Positions 1-4,984 of a stretch of 5,903 nucleotides of DNA are shown here, piece after piece. The notes under the pieces are model-generated. The model searched no databases and was not told the DNA's origin. It saw only the letters and a program-made list of their open reading frames with translations. Within the stretch, counting starts at the first letter, position 1. The number at the start of each line of letters is the position of its first letter. Origin of the DNA: Bacteroidales bacterium (GTDB taxonomy: Bacteria > Bacteroidota > Bacteroidia > Bacteroidales > UBA932); NCBI GenBank assembly GCA_017548805.1, contig JAFYZE010000109.1, positions 1 to 5,903 of the forward strand. The letters run 5' to 3'. The position numbers and the translations under genes are program-made.

Positions 1-40
1 CACCCATGGGGCGGCAGCGGATATGATCCCGTACCGTAGT

Positions 41-961
41 CTACCGGCCGTTCTCCGCCAGCCAGGCTTCGGTGCGTGCCTCTATGTTTTCGAGCAGATA
101 ATCGCTGTACCAGCGGATCTCGAAGGTGTGATAGCATCCTTCGCGGAAGAATGACGTGTCGTAATCCACGACATCATACCCGTCCACAAGCAGAAGCTTG
201 GTCGCAGGATCGAGCGTGACCGTCAGCGTGTCGTGCATGATGGCCGGAGTGGAGTCCGTGCGCCAGTTGACGGGATTGATGGCGACGGCATTGCCGCCAC
301 TGACAAGTTCGGAGGCATCCTCAGGCCGGCGCACAGAGTTGTAGCAGATGGTCACGCCGGTGTCGTCGGAGCGCTGCGCCGGCCGGATGACCGGATACTT
401 CTCCAGCTCTTCCTTGGATATCTTCCAGCCGAGGACATAAGCGGCCACCATCCTCTGCGCTATGCTGTCGGGCATCTCCTTGAGTAGTTCGACGACGATC
501 TGTCCACCCTGGCTGAAACCCGCCAGCACGAACGGACGACCCCCGTTGACCTCCTTCAGGTAATGCTTGAAGGCCCTGCGGGCATCACCCATCGCCACGG
601 GGAAACGGCGCTTCAGCGCCTTCATGTCGGCATAGGTATCCATGGTGACCTGGCGGTAATAGGGAGAATGGAAATTGAGCTCCCCGCCGAAACGGCGGTC
701 GACGCCCTGCATCTCGAAACGTATCCCCGTACATTTCGCCGAGTCGGCAGCCTCGGCGAAATGGATGGTCCTTCCCTTCGCATCGGGATGATCGACTGTC
801 TCGGTGGAACTGATGTAGAAGAGGTCGGCGGCACCGCCGCGTTCGACGGTGTACCAGGCGGCGGGGCTGCCGTAGTCCGGCGCAGCCGGAACGGGCCCGC
901 GCCCGTGGCCGCAGGCCGTCAGCAGCAGCGCAGCAAGGATCAGGACACGGAAATGTCTCAT
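41..961 (-). CDS. DUF3089-like alpha/beta hydrolase lipoprotein
   Basis: This 306-residue protein is probably a lipid-anchored serine hydrolase of the DUF3089 type; its substrate is unknown. Residues 1-17 form a lipoprotein signal peptide ending in the lipobox LTAC, so the mature protein would start at Cys17. The stretch LFYISSTET (about 47-55) and the NFHSPYYRQ segment (96-104) match the opening strand and the 'PxYRQ' region usual in DUF3089. GFSQGG at 148-153 is the nucleophile elbow, with Ser150 the likely nucleophile; His278 in the C-terminal part is the likely catalytic His, and the acid is uncertain. The frame stays open upstream to 1144, but that extension lies inside the preceding gene, and only the ATG at 961 puts the signal peptide first. 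It lies 17 bp after a lipoprotein gene and is probably the last gene of a four-gene transcript. Family assignment is fairly sure; enzyme activity is inferred. Confidence 0.85.
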   Translation of the reverse strand: MRHFRVLILAALLLTACGHGRGPVPAAPDYGSPAAWYTVERGGAADLFYISSTETVDHPDAKGRTIHFAEAADSAKCTGIRFEMQGVDRRFGGELNFHSPYYRQVTMDTYADMKALKRRFPVAMGDARRAFKHYLKEVNGGRPFVLAGFSQGGQIVVELLKEMPDSIAQRMVAAYVLGWKISKEELEKYPVIRPAQRSDDTGVTICYNSVRRPEDASELVSGGNAVAINPVNWRTDSTPAIMHDTLTVTLDPATKLLLVDGYDVVDYDTSFFREGCYHTFEIRWYSDYLLENIEARTEAWLAENGR

Positions 962-978
962 CTCAAGAAAGAGCAGGT

Positions 979-1461
979 CTAAAGACGATAAAGGTCTATG
1001 TCTATCATCTGCTGGAATCCCTTTTCGTACCGGAACTCGAAAGGTCCGTATTGCGCGTCCCCGCAGAAATATTCCAACACATAGTCCTTTCCGAGGCCAA
1101 GGCCGGCGATGGTCGAGGACATCTTCCTGACGGGACACATGCACCTCATTTTCTCACCCTTCTCATAGACATGCATGCGGATGACCTTGCCATCGATGGA
1201 GACGTCGCAGGCTATGCCCCCGTTCTTGATACCGCAGTTCATCTGGGCGTTGGTCCGTGTGACGACCAGGCCTTCTTCTGAGTAAGATAGAATCAACTGG
1301 GACCAGGAGTAAGCGGAGTCGTCACCGCCCCTCGTAGCCATCTCAATCACTTCGCTGCCGCAACCGGTATCGGTGAAACTCACCAGTCTCACATTTTCTG
1401 ATTCCTTGGAACAGGTCCAGAGGAGGCATGTTGACAGGATGATGAAAAATACACGTTTCAT
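979..1461 (-). CDS. Six-cysteine lipoprotein, paralogue 3 of tandem array
   Basis: Small lipoprotein of 160 residues and unknown function. The signal peptide (1-17) ends LWTC, a poor lipobox (Trp at -2), but its two paralogues have good ones at the same Cys17. The mature part holds exactly six cysteines: C34 in a TGC motif, C76 in MNC, C85 in CDVS, C107 and C109 in a CxCP motif, and C133 in YFC. The core EEGLVVTRTNA (62-72) is identical to the next paralogue. The protein ends with a YEKG...DLYRL tail that is also shared. The even number of cysteines in an exported protein suggests three disulfides, or a bound metal, but neither can be shown here. Its start lies 4 bp after the stop of the upstream paralogue, so the two are almost surely cotranscribed. 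I know of similar uncharacterised Bacteroidetes proteins with TGC, NAxxNC and CxC motifs, but no named family I can vouch for. Confidence 0.9.
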   Translation of the reverse strand: MKRVFFIILSTCLLWTCSKESENVRLVSFTDTGCGSEVIEMATRGGDDSAYSWSQLILSYSEEGLVVTRTNAQMNCGIKNGGIACDVSIDGKVIRMHVYEKGEKMRCMCPVRKMSSTIAGLGLGKDYVLEYFCGDAQYGPFEFRYEKGFQQMIDIDLYRL

Positions 1462-1465
1462 ATCG

Positions 1466-1933
1466 TCAGAGCGTGTAAAGGTCGGCGTCCAGGATCAACT
1501 TCATGCCCTTCTGGTAAGTGAAACTGATCGGCGCGAAAGGGGTGTCGCTACAAGTATAGTCGAGGACATATTCCCTGCCCACCCTCAGGCCGGAAATGAC
1601 GGAAGACATCTCCTTCACGGGGCAAAGGCATTTCATGATAGGGCCGTCCGTCTCGTATGCATGGTAATGGATGACATTGTCTTCGAAAGACACGTCGCAG
1701 GAGATGCCTCCCTGCCCGATGGAACAGTTCATGATGGCATTGGTCCTTGTAACGACCAGGCCTTCCTCGGAGTATTCGAGTATCAGCTGGGAGTCTGAAC
1801 CGCTTTTGGTTGCAGGAGCCAGCGAACTCTTGTCGCAGCCCGTGTCGGTGAACTTGACCAACTGCACGGTCGTCTCCTTCGAGCATGCCAGAAGGAGGGT
1901 CGCTGAAAAAAGAATGAGTATGAGTCGTTTCAT
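1466..1933 (-). CDS. Six-cysteine lipoprotein, paralogue 2 of tandem array
   Basis: Small lipoprotein of 155 residues, the middle copy of the tandem array; function unknown. The signal peptide ends LLAC with the lipid-carrying Cys17, followed by SKET. The mature cysteines are C33 (TGC), C70 (MNC), C79 (CDVS), C102 and C104 (CLCP) and C128 (YTC). The spacings 9, 23, 2 and 24 from C70 on are the same as in the upstream copy and differ by one residue from the downstream copy. Tyr/Phe-rich strands between cysteines suggest a compact beta fold, which is inference. The gene sits 12 bp after the upstream paralogue and 4 bp before the downstream one. The region between C33 and the EEGLVV core is short and variable (contains ATKSGSDS), resembling ATRGGDDS in the downstream copy, so these two are the closest pair. 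No enzyme motif is visible. Confidence 0.9.
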   Translation of the reverse strand: MKRLILILFSATLLLACSKETTVQLVKFTDTGCDKSSLAPATKSGSDSQLILEYSEEGLVVTRTNAIMNCSIGQGGISCDVSFEDNVIHYHAYETDGPIMKCLCPVKEMSSVISGLRVGREYVLDYTCSDTPFAPISFTYQKGMKLILDADLYTL

Positions 1934-1945
1934 GGTAAAAACGGA

Positions 1946-2470
1946 TTATTTCCAAACAGTTACATCAGGACTCCAGGTGCCGTCGCCGTTGTCGACGAGC
2001 GGAGCAGCATAGAGGTCGGGGTCAATGACCATTACGAAGCCTTTTTCATAAGTGAAGTCGATAGGCACAAGCGGCATCTCAGACGTACACCAATAGTACA
2101 AGGTATAATCAGCGCCTTCCGTGAGGCCGCTCACGGTTGAAGACATCTCTTCCACGAGGCAGATGCAATTCGCCTTAGGGCCGTCCTTTTCATATGTCTT
2201 GTACAGGATCACCCCTCCTTCGACGGAGACATCACATCCGATACCGCCGTTCTTGATCGCACAGTTCATTTCAGCATTCTTCCTCGTAACCAGAAGTCCT
2301 GTCTCGGTATACTCGAGTCTCAGGCTGGGCTCGGCACCATACATGCCGGCCTTGGTCTCGGATGCACATCCGGTACTGATAAAATCCCAGGCCTGGGGAA
2401 GCCCACCTTCACTCTGGTCGCATCCCGCCAGCAGCAAGATTGCGCCTAATACCAAACAAATCTTTTTCAT
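1946..2470 (-). CDS. Six-cysteine lipoprotein, paralogue 1 with C-terminal tail
   Basis: Lipoprotein of 174 residues and unknown function, first gene of the four-gene lipoprotein run. The signal peptide ends LAGC with Cys17. The six mature cysteines match the other copies: C35, C70, C79, C102, C104 and C128. The CxC motif here is CIC followed by Leu rather than Pro. The core TGLLVTRKNAEMNC (57-70) is the most diverged of the three. Unlike its paralogues, which stop right after DLYRL or DLYTL, it runs on for about 19 residues after DLY, with NGDGTW at 161-166. It starts 73 bp downstream of the alkylation repair gene, in an AT-rich gap that holds an inverted repeat, so it may have its own promoter. 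Paralogy is read directly from the sequence; surface or periplasmic location is inferred from the lipobox. Confidence 0.9.
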   Translation of the reverse strand: MKKICLVLGAILLLAGCDQSEGGLPQAWDFISTGCASETKAGMYGAEPSLRLEYTETGLLVTRKNAEMNCAIKNGGIGCDVSVEGGVILYKTYEKDGPKANCICLVEEMSSTVSGLTEGADYTLYYWCTSEMPLVPIDFTYEKGFVMVIDPDLYAAPLVDNGDGTWSPDVTVWK

Positions 2471-2474
2471 AGTG

Positions 2475-2506
2475 ATTCCGTATTGATTCTGACCCTAAAA
2501 CGGAAT
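2475..2506. repeat. Inverted repeat upstream of lipoprotein run
   Basis: Seven-base arms ATTCCGT (2475-2481) and ACGGAAT (2500-2506) form a perfect inverted repeat with an 18-base spacer, starting 4 bp before the ATG of the first lipoprotein gene. It overlaps a weak -7-like element (TATATTCC on the minus strand, 2502-2509; four of six consensus bases, no good -33 box). It could be an operator or a 5' leader hairpin; chance is also possible for arms this short. Confidence 0.35.
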
Positions 2507-2543
2507 ATATATTTAATTACTGCATGATAGCATTGAAAAAGTG

Positions 2544-3260
2544 TCATTTCGCCAAATACATGCGGCGCTCATCGTCGGGGAACTTCTCGATGGCGTAACG
2601 CAGCATGGTACGCGGCATGTCCGAAGCGCGCGGCGCGAGCCAAGCCCGCAGGGCGCCGCCGTCGCGCTTGCCCGCTTCGCGGAGCAGCCAGCCGACGGCC
2701 TTGTGTATCAGGTCATGCGGATGGTGCAGCAGGATGTCCGCAATGGCGAAAGTATCGTCCAGCTGCCCGTGCCGTATGAACGTCATCGTGCTCACCATGC
2801 CTATCCGCTGCTCCCACATGGTCCTGCCGTTGCGGGCAAAGTCATACAGCAGCCCGCGGTCCTTGTCCAGCAACCATACGCCCAGCAGCGGATAGCAGGA
2901 CAGGTCCACCAGGTCCCAGTTGTTGATCCGGTCCGTATGGGCGAGGTAAAAGTCGACGCAGCGCTGCTGCAGCCCTTCATTCCTGCCGGACTTCTTCCAT
3001 GCATTCTCAAAAATCGCCACCAGGCAGAGCAGGGCCGCCAGCCGCACCTCGTGGTATTCGCTGGCGATGCACTCCTCCAGGTCTTCGAAACTCGTTTCCT
3101 TCCAACAGTCCTTCACCACGACACGGGTCACCGGCACCTTGATCCCAAGGAACCTGTCCCCCTCGCCGTATTGTCCCGGTCCGGTCTTGAAGAACCGCGA
3201 CAGCCCCTCCACCTGCGCCGGGTCGGCATGGGAAAGCATTTCATCCAGAAGCCTGTTCAT
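2544..3260 (-). CDS. AlkD-like DNA alkylation repair protein
   Basis: A 238-residue cytoplasmic protein of the AlkD/AlkC HEAT-like repeat family (PF08713 type). Members known from Bacillus cereus AlkD are DNA glycosylases that excise N3- and N7-alkylated purines without flipping the base. The three AlkD active-site residues (Trp109, Asp113, Trp187 there) have clear counterparts: Trp115 and Asp119 in NNWDLVDLS and Trp191 in KAVGWLLREAGK, with nearly the same spacing. Other family marks are FLGIKVP (38-44), the EVRLAALLCL helix (71-80) and MWEQRIGMV (148-156). Length is typical. A TTG in the same frame at 3296 would add 12 residues, but it lies inside the probable -33 box, so I chose the ATG at 3260. 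It is followed by the lipoprotein genes on the same strand after 73 bp, but shared function is unlikely. Confidence 0.92.
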   Translation of the reverse strand: MNRLLDEMLSHADPAQVEGLSRFFKTGPGQYGEGDRFLGIKVPVTRVVVKDCWKETSFEDLEECIASEYHEVRLAALLCLVAIFENAWKKSGRNEGLQQRCVDFYLAHTDRINNWDLVDLSCYPLLGVWLLDKDRGLLYDFARNGRTMWEQRIGMVSTMTFIRHGQLDDTFAIADILLHHPHDLIHKAVGWLLREAGKRDGGALRAWLAPRASDMPRTMLRYAIEKFPDDERRMYLAK

Positions 3261-3266
3261 GGCACC

Positions 3267-3297
3267 GCAATATACAAAAAAACCGCCGCTGTGCAAA
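3267..3297 (-). promoter_or_regulatory. Candidate promoter of the alkylation repair gene
   Basis: On the minus strand a TTTG box (3294-3297) is followed after exactly 19 bases by TATATTGC (3267-3274), which matches four of the six fixed bases of the Bacteroidetes -7 consensus TAnnTTTG. The -7 box ends six bases before the ATG at 3260, so transcription would start at or next to the start codon. The -33 box and spacing are good, the -7 box is imperfect. Confidence 0.4.
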
Positions 3298-3329
3298 GCG
3301 CCGGAACATATATATTGAAGTTATTGGGC

Positions 3330-3355
3330 GTAAGGGCTTCATACAGGCCGCTTAC
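3330..3355 (-). terminator. Hairpin downstream of tRNA-Met, possible terminator
   Basis: On the minus strand GTAAG, a bulged C and GGC pair with GCC and CTTAC around a nine-base loop, giving an eight-pair stem 16 bases after the end of tRNA-Met. There is no run of T after it, so it may end the tRNA transcript, protect the 3' end, or mean nothing. Confidence 0.3.
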
Positions 3356-3371
3356 TTATGTTGCTGTTGGG

Positions 3372-3445
3372 TAGCGGGAGTGGGGCATGATCCCACGACC
3401 TCCGGATTATGAATCCGACGCTCTAACCAGCTGAGCTACCCCGCC
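3372..3445 (-). tRNA. tRNA-Met (CAT), elongator type
   Basis: A 74-base cloverleaf can be drawn: acceptor GGCGGGG with TCCCGCT (G-T pairs at both ends), D stem GCTC/GAGC with a nine-base loop holding GG, anticodon stem TCGGA/TCCGG around TTCATAA (anticodon CAT at 3409-3411), a five-base variable region, and T stem GTGGG/CCCAC. The discriminator is A and the CCA end is not encoded. The anticodon stem lacks the three G-C pairs and the 1-72 mismatch of initiator tRNA, so it is elongator Met; an Ile tRNA with modified CAT is less likely. The T loop, ATCATGC, departs from the usual TTCRANN. It lies 21 bases after tRNA-Gln and is probably cotranscribed. Confidence 0.93.
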
Positions 3446-3451
3446 ATCATA

Positions 3452-3465
3452 AACCCCGAGGGGTT
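3452..3465. repeat. GC-rich inverted repeat between the two tRNAs
   Basis: Six-base arms AACCCC (3452-3457) and GGGGTT (3460-3465) are separated by two bases and fill most of the 21-base spacer between the tRNA genes. As RNA the tip would open to a wider loop. It may help processing of the tRNA precursor or weaken readthrough; no T-run follows on the minus strand beyond TTT. Confidence 0.4.
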
Positions 3466-3466
3466 G

Positions 3467-3537
3467 TTGAGATAGAAGGATTCGAACCCTCACTGACAGA
3501 GCCAGAATCTGTAGTGCTACCATTACACCATATCTCA
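3467..3537 (-). tRNA. tRNA-Gln (CTG)
   Basis: A 71-base cloverleaf: acceptor TGAGATA/TATCTCA fully paired, D stem GTGT/GCAC around AATGGTA, anticodon stem ACAGA/TCTGT around TTCTGGC, four-base variable region, T stem GAGGG/CCTTC around a standard TTCGAAT loop, discriminator A. The anticodon CTG (3503-3505) reads the Gln codon CAG. The U1-A72 pair is typical of tRNA-Gln. It is the first gene of a two-tRNA transcript and no CCA is encoded. Confidence 0.93.
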
Positions 3538-3574
3538 ATGTGCTTATGTCAATACCCCGCCGAAAACGGGACTG

Positions 3575-3605
3575 CAAATTTACAACAGTTTTAGGAAATT
3601 GCAAA
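3575..3605 (-). promoter_or_regulatory. Promoter of the tRNA-Gln/tRNA-Met transcript
   Basis: On the minus strand TTTG (3602-3605) is followed after exactly 19 bases by TAAATTTG (3575-3582), a perfect match to the Bacteroidetes primary promoter consensus TTTG-N19-TAnnTTTG. Transcription would start near 3568, leaving a leader of roughly 30 bases before tRNA-Gln. Confidence 0.75.
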
Positions 3606-3656
3606 AAAAACGGTAACTTTCTCCACAATTCAGGATATTTTATTATTTTTACCAAA

Positions 3657-3672
3657 CCGGATGGCATTCCGG
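3657..3672. repeat. Short inverted repeat in the divergent intergenic region
   Basis: Arms CCGGA (3657-3661) and TCCGG (3668-3672) flank a six-base loop, about 50 bases before the plus-strand operon, in otherwise AT-rich DNA. It could be an operator or leader hairpin for the operon. The arms are short, so support is weak. Confidence 0.25.
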
Positions 3673-3683
3673 CCACATGATTA

Positions 3684-3714
3684 TTTAACCGAAAACACTG
3701 AAACACTAAATTTT
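3684..3714 (+). promoter_or_regulatory. Candidate promoter of the plus-strand operon
   Basis: TTTA (3684-3687) is followed after 19 bases by TAAATTTT (3707-3714). Each box has one mismatch to the Bacteroidetes consensus. The start of transcription would fall just before the ATG at 3723, giving almost no leader. A second -7-like site, TATTTTTA at 3644-3651, lacks a well-spaced -33 box and is the alternative. Confidence 0.3.
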
Positions 3715-3722
3715 AACTGATT

Positions 3723-4199
3723 ATGGCAACCCTTACCGATCTTCTCGCCAAGACTGTCGCATCCGCAGCCCAAGGCGTCGAAATCCCTTCCAACGTACAG
3801 AACACCGTCCTCAACGGTCTTTCTGATTCCGTCCTCAAGAGCCTTACCCAGACTGCCACCGCTCCCGGCGGCGTCGATGTACTCAAGAACCTCTTCAGCG
3901 GCAAGTCCAACGCAGCGACCAGCCCTGTCACCGCTCTCGCAGGCAAGCTCTTCGCCAACAATATCCTCAGCAAGCTCGGACTCGGCAACAAGACCAACTC
4001 TGCCCTTACCGGACTCATCCCGACCATCGTCGGCAAGCTCTCCGGCCTGATCAAGGACATGGACGGTGACGGCGACGTGGACCTCAACGACATCATCCTC
4101 TCGCTTTCCGGAGCACAGCCCAAGCAGCAGAAGAAGTCCGGAGGCCTCCTCGGCTCTGTCGCAGGAAGCGTGCTCGGCAGCATCCTCAAGGGAAAATAA
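3723..4199 (+). CDS. DUF937/YidB-like protein with EF-hand-type loop
   Basis: A 158-residue protein of unknown function, rich in Ala, Leu, Ser and Gly, resembling DUF937/YidB-type proteins. There is no signal peptide, so it is probably cytoplasmic. Residues 1-110 look helical, with repeated short segments such as VLNGLSDSVLKSL and ALTGLIPTIVGKLSGLI. Residues 112-123 form a full EF-hand or dockerin-type calcium loop with Asp at loop positions 1, 3, 5, 7, 9 and 12 and Gly at 6. A Lys/Gln linker (133-138) leads to a glycine-zipper-like tail, GGLLGSVAGSVLGSILKGK (140-158). Codons are strongly C- and G-ending with mostly AAG for Lys, compatible with high expression. It is the first gene of an operon, 4 bp before the M48 protease gene. 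A self-assembling or membrane-contacting role would fit the tail but is only a guess. Confidence 0.85.
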   Translation: MATLTDLLAKTVASAAQGVEIPSNVQNTVLNGLSDSVLKSLTQTATAPGGVDVLKNLFSGKSNAATSPVTALAGKLFANNILSKLGLGNKTNSALTGLIPTIVGKLSGLIKDMDGDGDVDLNDIILSLSGAQPKQQKKSGGLLGSVAGSVLGSILKGK

Positions 4200-4203
4200 T
4201 AAA

Positions 4204-4974
4204 ATGAAAAGACTTCTTACACTTCTGGCTGCAGCATGGCTTTTCGCCGGCTGCGGCCTTTTGACGGCTATAAACTGGGACGGTGAGCGCATCGCTTCCG
4301 CCACCGGCAAGGCCGTCACGGCCATGGCCATCTCAGACGAGCAGATCGTCGAGCTGTGCCGCCAGTCCGTGGCCCAGCTGGACCAGCAGAACACCATTGA
4401 CAACGGTGCCTACATCACCCGCCTCCGCAGGCTCATGTCCAAGGTTGGCCAGATCAACGGCATGACTCTCAACTACAAGGTCTATAGGACCAGCGAGGTC
4501 AACGCCTTCGCCAGCGGCGACGGATCGGTCCGCGTGTACAGCGGCCTGATGGACCTGATGACGGATGACGAGCTCGTCGCCGTCATCGGCCATGAGATCG
4601 GCCATGTCGTCCACCAGGACTCCAAGAACGCCCTCAAGAAGGCCTACATGGCATCTGCCGCCAGCGACCTTGTCGGAGCGGCAGGTTCCGTGGGTGCCGT
4701 TACGCAGGCAGTCGCCGGCAACATCGGACAGGCCCTTGTCAACGCCCAGTTCTCCCAGAAGCAGGAGTACAAGGCTGACGAGTACGGCTTCGAGTTCGCC
4801 GTCGCCCAGGGCTATGACCCTTACGGCATGTACAATTCCCTGATGAAGCTCACGCAGCTTGCCGAGAGCTCCCAGGCTTCCTCCGTGGCCCAGATGTTCT
4901 CTTCGCACCCCGACAACCTCAAGCGTGCCGAAAAGATGAAGGTCAAGGCGGATAACTACACGAAGAAGAAATAA
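4204..4974 (+). CDS. M48 family zinc metalloprotease lipoprotein
   Basis: A 256-residue envelope protease of the M48 family, similar in layout to the short E. coli proteins LoiP (YggG) and the catalytic part of BepA. The signal peptide ends FAGC, making Cys17 the lipid anchor. The zinc site is HEIGH (His130, Glu131, His134) with the third ligand Glu188 in QEYKADEYG, where Asp192 completes the family ExxxD motif. The stretch SEVNAFASGDGSVRVYSGLM (97-116) precedes it, and SSHPDNLKR (233-241) is the usual M48 C-terminal His-Pro-Arg motif. There are no TPR repeats and no transmembrane segments beyond the signal. The frame is open upstream to 4066 but that overlaps the preceding gene; the ATG at 4204 gives the lipoprotein signal. 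Known relatives degrade misfolded outer-membrane proteins; such a role here is inferred. Confidence 0.94.
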   Translation: MKRLLTLLAAAWLFAGCGLLTAINWDGERIASATGKAVTAMAISDEQIVELCRQSVAQLDQQNTIDNGAYITRLRRLMSKVGQINGMTLNYKVYRTSEVNAFASGDGSVRVYSGLMDLMTDDELVAVIGHEIGHVVHQDSKNALKKAYMASAASDLVGAAGSVGAVTQAVAGNIGQALVNAQFSQKQEYKADEYGFEFAVAQGYDPYGMYNSLMKLTQLAESSQASSVAQMFSSHPDNLKRAEKMKVKADNYTKKK

Positions 4975-4984
4975 ACTTATACGC

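Noticed and set aside
1..40. Possible gene start at the left edge, minus strand ATG at 5-7
   Set aside because: Only two codons fall inside the window, so nothing can be claimed; no terminator is visible here either.
962..1144. N-terminal extension of the hydrolase reading frame
   Set aside because: It lies inside the preceding lipoprotein gene and would place the lipoprotein signal peptide at residue 62; the ATG at 961 is clearly better.
1548..2012. Alternate-frame open frames across the second lipoprotein gene on both strands
   Set aside because: They overlap a gene with a clear signal peptide and family motifs and have no features of their own.
2541..3374. Plus-strand open frame of 277 codons opposite the AlkD-like gene
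   Set aside because: The minus-strand protein has the AlkD active-site pattern; the plus frame is its shadow and has no recognisable domain.
3407..3706. Minus-strand open frame across the tRNA region
   Set aside because: It runs through both tRNA genes and their promoter, so it is not a protein gene.
4066..4203. Upstream start for the M48 protease frame
   Set aside because: It overlaps the DUF937-like gene in another frame and is Ser/Arg-rich shadow sequence; the signal peptide begins at 4204.
3681..4403. Long minus-strand open frame opposite the DUF937-like and M48 genes
   Set aside because: It is antisense to two convincing genes with strong motifs and comes from GC-rich third codon positions; no recognisable domain.
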